Below are positions 50,829-59,471 of a DNA stretch of 64,000 bases, one piece after another. Position 1 is the first letter of the stretch. Each line of letters starts with the position of its first letter. The position numbers were made by a program, and so were the translations under genes. The stretch is taken from assembly GCA_039030915.1 (NCBI GenBank), contig JBCCDG010000004.1:1-64000 (forward strand), written 5' to 3'. The DNA comes from Thermohalobaculum sp039030915 (GTDB taxonomy: Bacteria; Pseudomonadota; Alphaproteobacteria; Rhodobacterales; Rhodobacteraceae). Under the pieces are notes generated by a model. It had not been told where the DNA came from. It worked only from the letters and a program-made list of their open reading frames with translations, and searched no databases.

Positions 50829-51512
50829 ATGAACCCGATGGTGCTCTCCCTCAGCGATATCGAAGACGCGCTCGCGCTGCCACCGCTCGGCGACAGGTCG
50901 GATTTCGATCTCGCGCCCAAGTTCCGCCCCGCACCCGGATCGGTTCGCGAACGGCCGGCTGCCGTGCTCTGCCCGCTAGTCGAGCGCACGGACGGGCTGC
51001 GCGTGGTCCTGACCGTCCGCTCGAAGCACCTCAAGCACCATGCCGGCCAGATCAGCTTTCCGGGCGGCAAGGTCGATGATGGCGACGCCTCGACCCTCGA
51101 CGCCGCGCTGCGCGAGGCGGAGGAGGAGATCGGCCTTGCGCGGCCGCATGTGCGGGTGGTGGGCGAGCTCGACGCCTATCTCACCTCCACGGCCTTTCGC
51201 GTCTCGCCATTCGTGGGCCTCGTGCCGCCGGAATGGCGCGGCCGGCCGGAACCCGGCGAGGTGGACGAGATCTTCGAGTGCCCGCTGGACTTCCTCATGG
51301 ATCCTTCCAACCGCGTGCAACACCACCGCGAATGGCAAGGCGGACGGCGCTATTTCTACGCCATGCCCTGGGGGGAATACTACATCTGGGGCGCGACCGC
51401 CGGCATGCTTAAGGGCCTTTCTGACCGGCTCGAGCGTCTCGGTCGCCTGCCGGGCGGCAACGACGAGGCGGGGGCGCGGGCGGGCGAGGCGTCCGCGGCG
51501 GGCGGGTCATGA
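50829..51512 (+). CDS. Nudix hydrolase, CoA pyrophosphatase-type (NudL-like)
   Basis: A 227-residue enzyme. The CoA-pyrophosphatase motif LKHHAGQISFPGGKVDDGD overlaps the Nudix box, whose catalytic helix reads ALREAEEEIGL. It hydrolyses CoA and derivatives to 4'-phosphopantetheine and ADP. It overlaps cca by 4 bp (ATGA), so the two are translationally coupled. In the Nudix box the first Glu position is an Asp. Confidence 0.92.
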   Translation: MNPMVLSLSDIEDALALPPLGDRSDFDLAPKFRPAPGSVRERPAAVLCPLVERTDGLRVVLTVRSKHLKHHAGQISFPGGKVDDGDASTLDAALREAEEEIGLARPHVRVVGELDAYLTSTAFRVSPFVGLVPPEWRGRPEPGEVDEIFECPLDFLMDPSNRVQHHREWQGGRRYFYAMPWGEYYIWGATAGMLKGLSDRLERLGRLPGGNDEAGARAGEASAAGGS

Positions 51513-52789
51513 CCGGCGGCATCGTCGCGCCCGCCTGGCGGACGGGAAAGCGCCTGCCGCCCGATCTTCTCGCCACGCCCGGCCTGACGACTGTGCTCGA
51601 AGCGCTCGGCAGTGGCGAGAACGCCTTCATCGTGGGCGGCGCAATCCGGAACAGCCTGCTCGACCGCCCGGTCGGGGACATCGACATCGCCACGCCTCTG
51701 GCGCCCGAGGAAGTCGTCGAGCGCCTGAAGACCGCCGGGCTCAAATCAGTGCCGACCGGTATCGAACACGGCACGGTGACGGCGGTAGCTGCCGGCACGG
51801 GCTATGAGGTCACCGCCTTTCGGGCGGATATCGAGACGGATGGCAGGCGCGCGACCGTCGACTTCGGCCGGGATATGGCCGCCGATGCCGCCCGGCGAGA
51901 TTTCACGGTGAACGCGCTCTATGCCGATGCCTCGGGCACCGTCATCGACCCGCTCGGCGGCATGGCCGATCTGGAGGCTGGTCGCCTCCGCTTCATCGGG
52001 GATGCAGGGGCCCGTATCCGGGAGGACTATCTCAGGATACTGCGCTTCTTCCGTTTCCACGCCTGGTATGCGGACCCGGCGGGCGGCATCGATGCGGAGG
52101 GGCTTGCGGCCTGCGCAGCGGAGGCGGAGGGGCTTGAAGGTCTTGCGCGGGAGCGTGTCGGCCATGAGTTTCGACGCCTCCTCGCGGCACCCGATCCGGC
52201 ACCCGCGGTCGCCGCCATGGAGACCACGGGCATCCTGGCCCGTTGCCTGCCGGGCGCCGCGGCCGCAGCCCTCGCCCCGTTGCTGCATCTGGAGGCGGCG
52301 GCTGGCCGGGGGGCGGACTGGCGCGCCCGTCTCTCCGCCATCTTGCCCTCCGCGGCGGGCGGAGAGGACCCGGTCGCTACGGCGACGGAGGCGCTTCGCC
52401 TTTCCCGGAACGAGCGTCGGCAACTGGGCGCTATCGCCGCCGCCCGCGCGGCGCTCGCCGCAGGGGAGGCCCCGGGGGCCTGCGCTTATCGCCACGGGGC
52501 GGAGGCGAGTTGGACGGCGCTTTTGGTGGAGGAAGCGACGGCCGGCTGGCAAACCGCGCCCGGCATCCTCGCGCGCGATCCTTCCGCCATCGCCACCGAG
52601 ATAGCCGAGGGCGCGGCCGCCCGCCTGCCCTTGCGCGCCGCGGACCTTGCTGCAGCCGGTATCGCCCCGGGCCCCGCCATCGGACAGGCGCTGGCGAGGG
52701 CCGACGCAGCCTTTGTCGCCAGCGCTTTCACGCTGGACAAGCAGGCTCTGCTCTCGCATGTTCTGAACGATATTGGTCACAAAGACTGA
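51509..52789 (+). CDS. cca: CCA-adding / poly(A)-type tRNA nucleotidyltransferase
   Basis: A 426-residue class II nucleotidyltransferase. The head domain reads FIVGGAIRNSLLDRPVGDIDIAT (catalytic DxD), GIEHGTVTAV and RRDFTVNALYAD. The neck motif REDYLRILRFFRFHAWY follows, and then an Ala-rich helical body. It adds or repairs the 3'-CCA of tRNAs; a poly(A) polymerase role cannot be excluded by sequence. It starts within the Nudix stop. Confidence 0.94.
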   Translation: MTGGIVAPAWRTGKRLPPDLLATPGLTTVLEALGSGENAFIVGGAIRNSLLDRPVGDIDIATPLAPEEVVERLKTAGLKSVPTGIEHGTVTAVAAGTGYEVTAFRADIETDGRRATVDFGRDMAADAARRDFTVNALYADASGTVIDPLGGMADLEAGRLRFIGDAGARIREDYLRILRFFRFHAWYADPAGGIDAEGLAACAAEAEGLEGLARERVGHEFRRLLAAPDPAPAVAAMETTGILARCLPGAAAAALAPLLHLEAAAGRGADWRARLSAILPSAAGGEDPVATATEALRLSRNERRQLGAIAAARAALAAGEAPGACAYRHGAEASWTALLVEEATAGWQTAPGILARDPSAIATEIAEGAAARLPLRAADLAAAGIAPGPAIGQALARADAAFVASAFTLDKQALLSHVLNDIGHKD

Positions 52790-52825
52790 CCATTATCGCC
52801 ATCGAACCGCATCGGGAGCGCCTGC

Positions 52826-53470
52826 ATGACCCCGGACCAGCTCCTCGCCCTCGCGGGCTTCGCCGTTGCCGCCGCTTGGACGCCCGGCCCCAACAACGTG
52901 ATGCTGGCAGCATCCGGCGCGACCTATGGCTGGCGGCGGACATTGCCTCACGCCATGGGCGTCGCACTCGGCTTTCCGGTCATGGTCTTCGCCATCGCGC
53001 TCGGGCTGGGTGAAATGTTCGAGGCGGCGCCGGCGCTGCGCTTCGGGCTCGCCTGGCTGGGCGCGGCCGTGATGCTCTGGCTGGCATGGCGCATCGGCAC
53101 CGCAACGCCGCGGGCCAAGCGGACAGCCGCTTCCGGACCGGATGCCACATCGCACGAGCTGGCACAGGCGGCCTCGGGACGCCCGCTCAATTTCATCGAG
53201 GCGGCTGCCTTTCAATGGGTAAACCCCAAGGCCTGGGTCATGTCCATCGGCGTCTCGGCGACCTATGTGAGCGGGGCGGCACCCATCACCGAGGCGCTGA
53301 TCGTCGCCGCCGTCTTCATGCTCGTAGGGCTCACCTCCTCGCAGGCCTGGACCACCGCAGGCGCCGCCATCGGAAGCCTTCTCGGCAAGGGCGCCCGTCT
53401 CAGGATCTTCAATGCGGTGATGGGACTGCTCATCGCCCTCTCGGCCCTCTGGCTCGTGGTTGACGTCTGA
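52826..53470 (+). CDS. LysE/RhtB-family amino-acid exporter
   Basis: A 214-residue membrane protein with six helices. The family N-terminal signature is AWTPGPNNVMLAASGATYGWRRTLPHAMG, and the central motif FQWVNPKAWVMSIG is typical. It exports basic amino acids, homoserine or related compounds; the substrate is unknown. It starts 36 bp after cca. Confidence 0.9.
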   Translation: MTPDQLLALAGFAVAAAWTPGPNNVMLAASGATYGWRRTLPHAMGVALGFPVMVFAIALGLGEMFEAAPALRFGLAWLGAAVMLWLAWRIGTATPRAKRTAASGPDATSHELAQAASGRPLNFIEAAAFQWVNPKAWVMSIGVSATYVSGAAPITEALIVAAVFMLVGLTSSQAWTTAGAAIGSLLGKGARLRIFNAVMGLLIALSALWLVVDV

Positions 53471-53575
53471 GCGCTCCGGCTCCGGCGACGGCGTATGCCT
53501 ATCCACCGGCCCCCAAGGACGTCGTCGTAGGATCGAGCCGGGCGGCAATTTGGCCGCGCGAGGTCGGAACGCGGC

Positions 53576-54163
53576 TTAGCGAAGCGCTGCCGCAGCCTGC
53601 CGCCACCAGGGCTGCGCCGCCAGATGGCGGCGAAGTGGCGTATCGGTTGCGACCGGCGCTTCCTCGATGTAGCGAACGGCCTCGATGCGGCTCGCGCCCG
53701 CCAGGCCTACAAGATGCCGCTCGGCTGCAGGGATCGAGAAGGGCTCGCCCTTTTCCGCGGCGAAATTGGCATCGAGATCGGTCCAGACGGCGCCGGCCCA
53801 TCCGGCCGCCCGGCACCAGGCCGCCACCTCCTCCGCCAGCCCCGGCAAACGGCTCCTGAGAACGCTGGCTCCGGCGCAAGCAACGCCGATGCGGCGCAGG
53901 CTCGCCCGCTCCCGCCGCGCAAGATCCACCGCCGCGCGGAGGAGGCAGCCTCGGTTGGACGCGATGGCGTGGGTCGGGCATGGCACGCCGTGATCGGGAT
54001 CGATGCAGACGACGAGCCCACCCAGCCGCTTGGCGCTGACCCTGCTGAACTCGAGCGGCAGGGGCGGGCCGGCGCCCATCTGCCAGCCGCCGGTCACCCG
54101 CCGCTCCAGCCCGTCCATGTCCCAGATCAGCGAGCCCCAGCCGATGACCGCAAACCGCTGCAT
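53576..54163 (-). CDS. Conserved hypothetical, gamma-glutamylcyclotransferase-like N-terminus
   Basis: A 195-residue soluble protein. The start RFAVIGWGSLIWDMDGLERR resembles the YGSLIW substrate loop of GGCT-fold proteins, followed by PLPLEFSRVSAKR and VVCIDPDHGVPCPTH. No catalytic Glu could be placed confidently. Assignment to the GGCT fold is tentative. It is a single gene between the convergent LysE gene and the divergent DM13 gene. Confidence 0.6.
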   Translation of the reverse strand: MQRFAVIGWGSLIWDMDGLERRVTGGWQMGAGPPLPLEFSRVSAKRLGGLVVCIDPDHGVPCPTHAIASNRGCLLRAAVDLARRERASLRRIGVACAGASVLRSRLPGLAEEVAAWCRAAGWAGAVWTDLDANFAAEKGEPFSIPAAERHLVGLAGASRIEAVRYIEEAPVATDTPLRRHLAAQPWWRQAAAALR

Positions 54164-54350
54164 GCGAACCCTCCCTGGATCCGAGCGCCTGCGCGACGGC
54201 GCATCGCCGCGCCGCTATCACGAACCGATCACGCAGCAACCCGGATGCGCACAGCCGCGTGAAACGTCCCGCATTGCCCCTAGCAGAACGGGCGGCGGCG
54301 TACCACGCTCTCACCTCAGCGCGATGCGCACCTATTGGAGAGGAGCCAAC

Positions 54351-54809
54351 ATGACCGACCCCGCCCTGAGCCGCCGCACCACCCTTCGTCTCCTCGCCAT
54401 GGGCACAGCCCTGCCGCTGGCCGCCTGCGCCGGCGGCGGCCCGGCCGACAGGCCGTCGGCAGCAGTCGAGCCCGCGATCGCACCCGACGCGCGCGTCACC
54501 GCACGCGGGACGTTCGAGGGTCGCTCCAAGCACGTGACCACCGGCCATGCCAGCATTGTCTTCTCGAACGGCAACGTGATCATCCAGCTTGAGGACGATT
54601 TCAGCTTTGATGGCGCGCCCGACCCGAAGGTGGCGCTTGGGGAGGGTGGGTTCGATCCCGACACGATCCACGGTGCGCTCCGCTCCAACACCGGCGCGCA
54701 GGCCTACACGCTGAAGCCCGGGCTCGATATCGGCAACTACACCGAGGTCTGGATCTGGTGCGAGCAGTTCTCCGTACCGCTCGGCGTCGCCAAGCTCACG
54801 CTGACCTGA
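54351..54809 (+). CDS. DM13-domain lipoprotein, Tat-type leader
   Basis: A 152-residue protein. The leader SRRTTLRLLAMGTALPLAACAGGG combines a twin-arginine pair with a lipobox Cys (LAAC). The mature part is a DM13 domain (ARGTFEGRSKHVTTGHASIVF, TGAQAYTLKPGLDIGNYTEVWIWCEQFSVPLGVAKL). DM13 domains have been proposed to take part in redox or electron transfer, with a conserved Cys, here in WIWCEQF. The ATG at 54351 follows GGAGAGGAG. Export of a folded, lipidated protein is inferred. Confidence 0.85.
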   Translation: MTDPALSRRTTLRLLAMGTALPLAACAGGGPADRPSAAVEPAIAPDARVTARGTFEGRSKHVTTGHASIVFSNGNVIIQLEDDFSFDGAPDPKVALGEGGFDPDTIHGALRSNTGAQAYTLKPGLDIGNYTEVWIWCEQFSVPLGVAKLTLT

Positions 54810-54914
54810 CGCGCTTCTCCAGCCGGTGCCGGACGGGCATCGGCGTCGCCGGGGGCAGGATGGCGGGTGGGCGGCGCAAGGCGCAGACCGAAGGGCTGCG
54901 ACGCGCGCACGGGC

Positions 54915-54975
54915 CCCCGTCATCCTGCCTCCGTCATCCTGGTCCTGAAGTCGCGCCGCGCAGTCCGTCATCCTG
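54915..54975 (+). repeat. Three copies of an 11-bp direct repeat
   Basis: CCGTCATCCTG occurs at 54915-54925, 54929-54939 and 54965-54975 in the gap between the DM13 and ABM genes. Spacing is irregular (14 and 36 bp). No gene or known element explains it. Confidence 0.6.
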
Positions 54976-54991
54976 CCCGCCCCTGTCCAGC

Positions 54992-55336
54992 TCAGGCGCC
55001 CAGCGGCACCGCATCCGACGGCGCCTCGGCACGGTCCTCCATGCCATAGTCGCGGATCACGCTGGCCACGCGCAGCCGATAGCCCGCCATCATCCCCGTC
55101 CGCCCCGTCACCTGGGCCTTTCGGTGGCGCGGGCGGTTGCGCCAGGCATCGAGCGCCGCCTCGTCGCGCCAGAAGCTCAGCGACACGAGCTTGCCGGGCG
55201 TCGTCATGCTCTCGAAGCGCTCGACGGAGATGAAGCCGTCAATGGCCTCCACCTCCGCCTTCAGCGAGGCAGCAAGCGCCATGTAGCCCTCCATCGCGCC
55301 GTCCGCCGGCTCAACCTCGAAAATCACAGCGATCAT
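54992..55336 (-). CDS. Antibiotic biosynthesis monooxygenase (ABM) fold protein
   Basis: A 114-residue ferredoxin-like dimeric barrel protein (MIAVIFEVEPADGAMEGYM, IDGFISVERFESMTTPGKL, SLSFWRDEAALDAWRNRPRHR). The layout with Trp and His near WRNRPRHRKAQ is the common ABM pattern. Members include haem-degrading and small-molecule oxygenases as well as proteins of unknown activity. A substrate cannot be named. Confidence 0.87.
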   Translation of the reverse strand: MIAVIFEVEPADGAMEGYMALAASLKAEVEAIDGFISVERFESMTTPGKLVSLSFWRDEAALDAWRNRPRHRKAQVTGRTGMMAGYRLRVASVIRDYGMEDRAEAPSDAVPLGA

Positions 55337-55461
55337 GGCTTCCGTCCTCCCTGCTCACGCGTTTCTCGCCCGTAGCTTGGCGATCTAGCGCAACCTGGGC
55401 CCAAGGAGGAGCCCATCGCGGGGTACGGGTGCGCGAGTGGGGCGAGCGCGCATGGCGAGGC

Positions 55462-56193
55462 TCACCGGCGCGCGACCGGGTCGAACCGCACGCCGCCGAA
55501 GCTCTGCTCGAGGGGCTGGAGTTCGATGAGCGATACATTGACGTTTGGCGGTGCCGTCAGCGCAAAGTGCACGGCCTCCGCAATGTCTCGTGGGCGCAGC
55601 TCCTCGATGCCCGTCTCCTTCAGCGCCGCGCGACGGGACGGGTCGGTCACCGAAGCATCGTAGAACTCGGTCGAGACGCGGCCCGGATTGATTTCCGTGA
55701 CACGCACGCCGGTGCCGCGAAGCTCGATGCGGAGGTTCATGCTCATGAGATGCACCGCGCCCTTGGAGGCGCCGTAAATCGCGGAGTTGATAGGGTAGAG
55801 CCCGGCGACCGAGCCCATGTTGACCACGTGCCCCCGCCCTTTCGCGATCATCGCCGGCAGGGCGAGCCGGGTCATCTGGAGCGCGCCGGTCACGTTCGTC
55901 TCGATGGTCTGGGCCACGGCCGCCGCCGGCGCGTCCACCAGCCCGTCGATCCCGGCGCCGAGGCCGGCATTGTTGACCAGCGCACCCGCCCCGATCTCCG
56001 GCACCAGCCCCGCGAGCGCGTCCGTGTCCCGCACATCCGCGGCATGAACCGAGCATCCCGTCTCTGCCGCCAGCGCCTCCAGCCGCTCCGCCCTGCGCGC
56101 CATCGCATGCACGGTCCAGCCCGCGCCGGCCATCCGACGCACGATGGCCGCGCCGATGCCGGAGGAAGCGCCCGTGACCAGGACCGACTGCAC
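55462..56193 (-). CDS. Short-chain dehydrogenase/reductase (YdfG-like)
   Basis: A 243-residue NAD(P)-dependent enzyme. The cofactor motif is VTGASSGIGAAIVRRM, the NNAG segment is LVNNAGLGAG, and the catalytic Ser-Tyr-Lys lies in VNMGSVAGLYPINSAIYGASKGAV. The C-terminal REAL-like stretch NVNVSLIELQPLEQSFGG resembles 3-hydroxy-acid/serine dehydrogenases (YdfG). It follows hemF by 11 bp and may be co-transcribed. Confidence 0.9.
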   Translation of the reverse strand: MQSVLVTGASSGIGAAIVRRMAGAGWTVHAMARRAERLEALAAETGCSVHAADVRDTDALAGLVPEIGAGALVNNAGLGAGIDGLVDAPAAAVAQTIETNVTGALQMTRLALPAMIAKGRGHVVNMGSVAGLYPINSAIYGASKGAVHLMSMNLRIELRGTGVRVTEINPGRVSTEFYDASVTDPSRRAALKETGIEELRPRDIAEAVHFALTAPPNVNVSLIELQPLEQSFGGVRFDPVARR

Positions 56194-56204
56194 CGGGCCG
56201 CCGC

Positions 56205-57137
56205 TCAGGGCCAGGTGGCGACGGGCGGCAGGCTCATCAGCACCGCCTCGGGGTTGTGCCCGGTCTCGAGGCCGAACTTCGTGCCCCGGTCGTAGACCAG
56301 ATTGAACTCCGCATAGCGTCCCCGTCGGAAGAGCTGATGGGCGCGCTCGTCATCTGTCCACGCCTCATCCCGCCGTTTCTCGACGATGGGCACGAAAGCG
56401 TCGATGAAGGCGCGGCCGACGTCCTGGGTAAAGGCGAAATCCGCTGCCCAGTCCCCGCTGCAATGGTCGTCATAGAAGATGCCGCCCACGCCGCGCGCCT
56501 CGTTCCAGTGGCGGATCATGAAGTAGTCGTCCGCCCAGGCCTTGTAGCGCGCATAGTAGTCGTCCCCGTGAGGCGCGCAGGCGCGCTCGAGCACGCCATG
56601 GAAGAAAGCCGTGTCCTCCTCCACCGCGACCATCGGGTTGAGATCCGTGCCCCCGCCGAACCACCAGCAATGCGGCGTCCAGAACATGCGCGTGTTCATA
56701 TGGACGGCGGGCACACAGGGGCTGTTCATATGGGCAACGAGGCTGATGCCCGAGGCCCAGAAGCGCGGGTCGTCGGCGAGGCCGGGCAGTTCCTTGCGGG
56801 CGCTGAGGCTGCGCTGCGCCTGTGCGCCGAGGGTGCCGTACACCTCCGAGACGTTCACCCCGACCTTCTCGAAGACCCGGCCGCCGCGCATGACGCTCAT
56901 GACGCCGCCGCCCTGATCGCCCTCGCCTTCGCCCGCGCGCCGCGTCTCCTTGCGCTCGAAGCGGCCGGCCGGCAGCGACGCGTGCGGGCCGCTCGTCTGC
57001 TCGTCCTCCAGCGTCTCGAAGGCCGTGCAGATCATATCGCGAAGCTCGACGAACCAGGCGGCGGCCGCCGCCCGTTCCTGCTGCATCTCCCCGCCGCCAG
57101 CTCCGGCACCGGCCCCGCTGCCCGCTCCGTCCATCAT
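56205..57137 (-). CDS. hemF: HemF: oxygen-dependent coproporphyrinogen III oxidase
   Basis: A 310-residue enzyme with GGGTDLNPM, HMNTRMFWTPHCWWFGG and the C-terminal RGRYAEFNLVYDRGTKFGLETG. It ends SLPPVATWP, the short C-terminus I associate with alphaproteobacterial HemF. It converts coproporphyrinogen III to protoporphyrinogen IX using O2, supplying haem for the many cytochromes, including Sox. The ATG at 57137 lies 6 bp after AGGAG; an ATG at 57134 is equally possible. The N-terminal Gly/Ala stretch is low complexity. Confidence 0.96.
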   Translation of the reverse strand: MMDGAGSGAGAGAGGGEMQQERAAAAAWFVELRDMICTAFETLEDEQTSGPHASLPAGRFERKETRRAGEGEGDQGGGVMSVMRGGRVFEKVGVNVSEVYGTLGAQAQRSLSARKELPGLADDPRFWASGISLVAHMNSPCVPAVHMNTRMFWTPHCWWFGGGTDLNPMVAVEEDTAFFHGVLERACAPHGDDYYARYKAWADDYFMIRHWNEARGVGGIFYDDHCSGDWAADFAFTQDVGRAFIDAFVPIVEKRRDEAWTDDERAHQLFRRGRYAEFNLVYDRGTKFGLETGHNPEAVLMSLPPVATWP

Positions 57138-57506
57138 GCGCATCTCCTGCCGTCTATTTCGAAAAGTCCTATCGCCAAGCGGCAGCGGAGACAACGCAGC
57201 GGGCATCCGCCAGGCCGCTGGGCTCGCCTGGCACCATCCGGAACCCCCGATGCGGCGTCAGAGCAGTTGGGCCCGGTACGGAGTGCGCCAACCGGCAGCA
57301 GACCGCGCAATGACGGTTGGTACGAATGCGCAACTTCGCTCAGACACGTCATGCGTGTGTCACTTCGCTATGGTATGGACTTCGCTGTACACCTTGCCGC
57401 CACCGCCCTCGCCGGCCCGCACCCGACCATTGAACCTTCGGGCCGAGGTGCCATTTCCGAGGGACGGCAGCGCCCACCGCCTGTTGATCCGCTCGAGGAA
57501 GATCCG
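57138..57506. other. hemF-ABC transporter divergent intergenic region
   Basis: A 369-bp gap that must contain promoters for both hemF (leftward) and the ABC genes (rightward). No gene was recognised. The open frame of the ABC gene continues through it, but no ribosome binding site supports an earlier start. No confident -35/-10 or operator could be assigned. Confidence 0.5.
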
Positions 57507-59378
57507 ATGCCCGCCCGCCTGATCGCCGCTGCCCTCGGCCGTGTCGAACGTCTGATCGACCCCTATCAGGCGTATGACGAGCGTTCGGATTTCCCCGACA
57601 GGCTGATGCCGTTCATCCTCTATTTCCTCTGGCCCGCGCGCTGGGTGATCGCGGGCGGCATGGCGTTCGGATTCGTGACGGCATTGTCCGAAGCGGCGCT
57701 CGTCGGGCTCGCCGCGCATCTCATCGATATTCTCGCGACGGCGGATCCGGCGACGCTCTGGGATGAACACTGGCCGATGCTGGCTCTGATGTTCGTCGTC
57801 GGCGTCATCGTGCCTCCGGTCGCGATGGTCGGCTGGGCGGTGATCACGGGCCAGGGCTTCTTCCCGTCCATGGGCGCCCTCATCCGCTGGCGCACACACC
57901 GCAAGATGCTGCGACAGTCCATGGGCTTTTTCGCGGACGACTTTGCCGGGCGTATCGCCAACAAGCAGATCCAGCTCGCCCCCGCAATCAACGACGCCGT
58001 GTTCCAGGTGACCGACGCCATGTGGTACGCGGTCGTCTTCACAATCGGCTCGGCCGTGGTGCTGGGCGGTGCGGACTGGCGGCTCCTGATCCCGCTTGGC
58101 CTCTGGTTCTTCAGCTTCGTCGCCCTTGCCGCATGGTTCGTCCCCCGCATCACGGCGGCAGGCAAGGACGTGGCGGAGGCGCGCTCGCTCCTCGCGGGCC
58201 GGATCGTCGACGCCTACACCAACATCCAGACCGTCAAGCTCTTCGCCCATGCCGAGCGGGAGGACGGCTATGCGCGCGAAGCGATGGACGACTTCCGCTG
58301 GACCTTTGCGCGGCAGACCCGGCTCTACACCTACCTCCAGGCGGGCATGGCAGCGCTCCACCTCATGCTCTACGGCGGCGTGGTCGGCTATGCCGTCTAT
58401 CTGTGGACGCTGGGGGCGACGACGCCGGGGACGGTGGCGGCAGCCGTCGCCATCGCGCTTCGGATGTCCGGCCTTGTTGACTGGATCATGCAGACCGTCT
58501 CCACCCTCTTCCAGAACGTGGGCACGGTGCAGGAGGGCATGGAAACGATCTCGCGGCCTCTCCAGATGCCCGACGCCGAAGATGCGCAGCCGCTCCGCCT
58601 GACTGAGGGGGCGATCACCTTCGATGGGGTGCATCACCATTACGGCCGCGGCTCTGGCGGCGTGCGGGGCATCGATCTTGCGATCAAGGGCGGCGAGCGC
58701 GTGGGCCTCGTCGGCCGTTCGGGCGCGGGCAAGTCGACGCTGGTGAACCTCGCGCTGCGGTTCTTCGACCCGGAGGCGGGGCGCGTGCTGATCGACGGAC
58801 AGGATCTGCGAGGCCTCAAGCAGGAAAGCCTGCGCGCCCATATCGCTATGGTCACTCAGGATACCGCGCTTCTCCATCGCTCGATCCGCGACAATATCCG
58901 CTACGGCAAGCCAGAGGCGACGGACGAGGAGATCATGTCCGCCGTGCGCAAGGTCGCCGCCACCGACTTCATCGGCGATCTCAACGACGCCGACGGGCGG
59001 CGCGGGCTCGAGGCGCATGTGGGCGAGCGTGGGGTCAAGCTCTCGGGCGGCCAGCGCCAGCGCATCGCGCTCGCACGCGCGGTGCTCAAGGATGCGCCGA
59101 TCCTGATCCTCGACGAGGCGACCTCGGCCCTCGATTCCGAGGTCGAGGCCGCGATCCAGGAGAGCCTCGAGGAGCTGATGCAGGGCCGGACGGTGATCGC
59201 GATCGCGCACCGTCTCAGCACCATCCAGGCCATGGACCGGATCGTTGTGCTCGATCAGGGCCGGGTGGTGGAGGACGGCAGCCATGCAGCGTTGCTGGAG
59301 GCGGACGGGCTCTATGCCCGCCTATGGGCCCGTCAGTCCGGCGGTTTCATCGACAGCCGGGCCGAGACCGTCGCGTAA
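57507..59378 (+). CDS. ABC half-transporter (type IV exporter), first of a pair
   Basis: A 623-residue fused membrane/ATPase protein. Six helices lie in about the first 340 residues, with an ABC_membrane core (FFADDFAGRIANKQIQLAP, TVKLFAHAEREDGYA). The nucleotide-binding domain has Walker A GRSGAGKST, signature LSGGQRQRIALARAVL and Walker B ILILDEATSALDSEVE. All catalytic residues look intact. The ATG at 57507 has GAGGAA upstream. Together with the next gene it probably forms a heterodimeric exporter; substrate unknown. Confidence 0.92.
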   Translation: MPARLIAAALGRVERLIDPYQAYDERSDFPDRLMPFILYFLWPARWVIAGGMAFGFVTALSEAALVGLAAHLIDILATADPATLWDEHWPMLALMFVVGVIVPPVAMVGWAVITGQGFFPSMGALIRWRTHRKMLRQSMGFFADDFAGRIANKQIQLAPAINDAVFQVTDAMWYAVVFTIGSAVVLGGADWRLLIPLGLWFFSFVALAAWFVPRITAAGKDVAEARSLLAGRIVDAYTNIQTVKLFAHAEREDGYAREAMDDFRWTFARQTRLYTYLQAGMAALHLMLYGGVVGYAVYLWTLGATTPGTVAAAVAIALRMSGLVDWIMQTVSTLFQNVGTVQEGMETISRPLQMPDAEDAQPLRLTEGAITFDGVHHHYGRGSGGVRGIDLAIKGGERVGLVGRSGAGKSTLVNLALRFFDPEAGRVLIDGQDLRGLKQESLRAHIAMVTQDTALLHRSIRDNIRYGKPEATDEEIMSAVRKVAATDFIGDLNDADGRRGLEAHVGERGVKLSGGQRQRIALARAVLKDAPILILDEATSALDSEVEAAIQESLEELMQGRTVIAIAHRLSTIQAMDRIVVLDQGRVVEDGSHAALLEADGLYARLWARQSGGFIDSRAETVA

Positions 59379-59471
59379 TACAGCATCCGCCGGCGCATCC
59401 TTCGCCGCGTGGCGCACTATATCGGGAAAGACCGCGACGCCTGGCGCGCGGAAAACCGGCCGGACAGATCC

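Noticed and set aside
56205..56240. Apparent C-terminal truncation of HemF relative to the E. coli enzyme
   Set aside because: The ending SLPPVATWP matches the shorter C-terminus I recall from other alphaproteobacterial HemF proteins, so it is not considered a defect.
57349..57506. Upstream extension of the first ABC gene reading MRVSLRYGMDFAVHLAATAL, faintly like an Rrf2 regulator N-terminus
   Set aside because: It is in frame with the ABC gene, has no ribosome binding site, continues into a Pro/Gly-rich stretch, and lacks the rest of an Rrf2 domain. Chance similarity is more likely.
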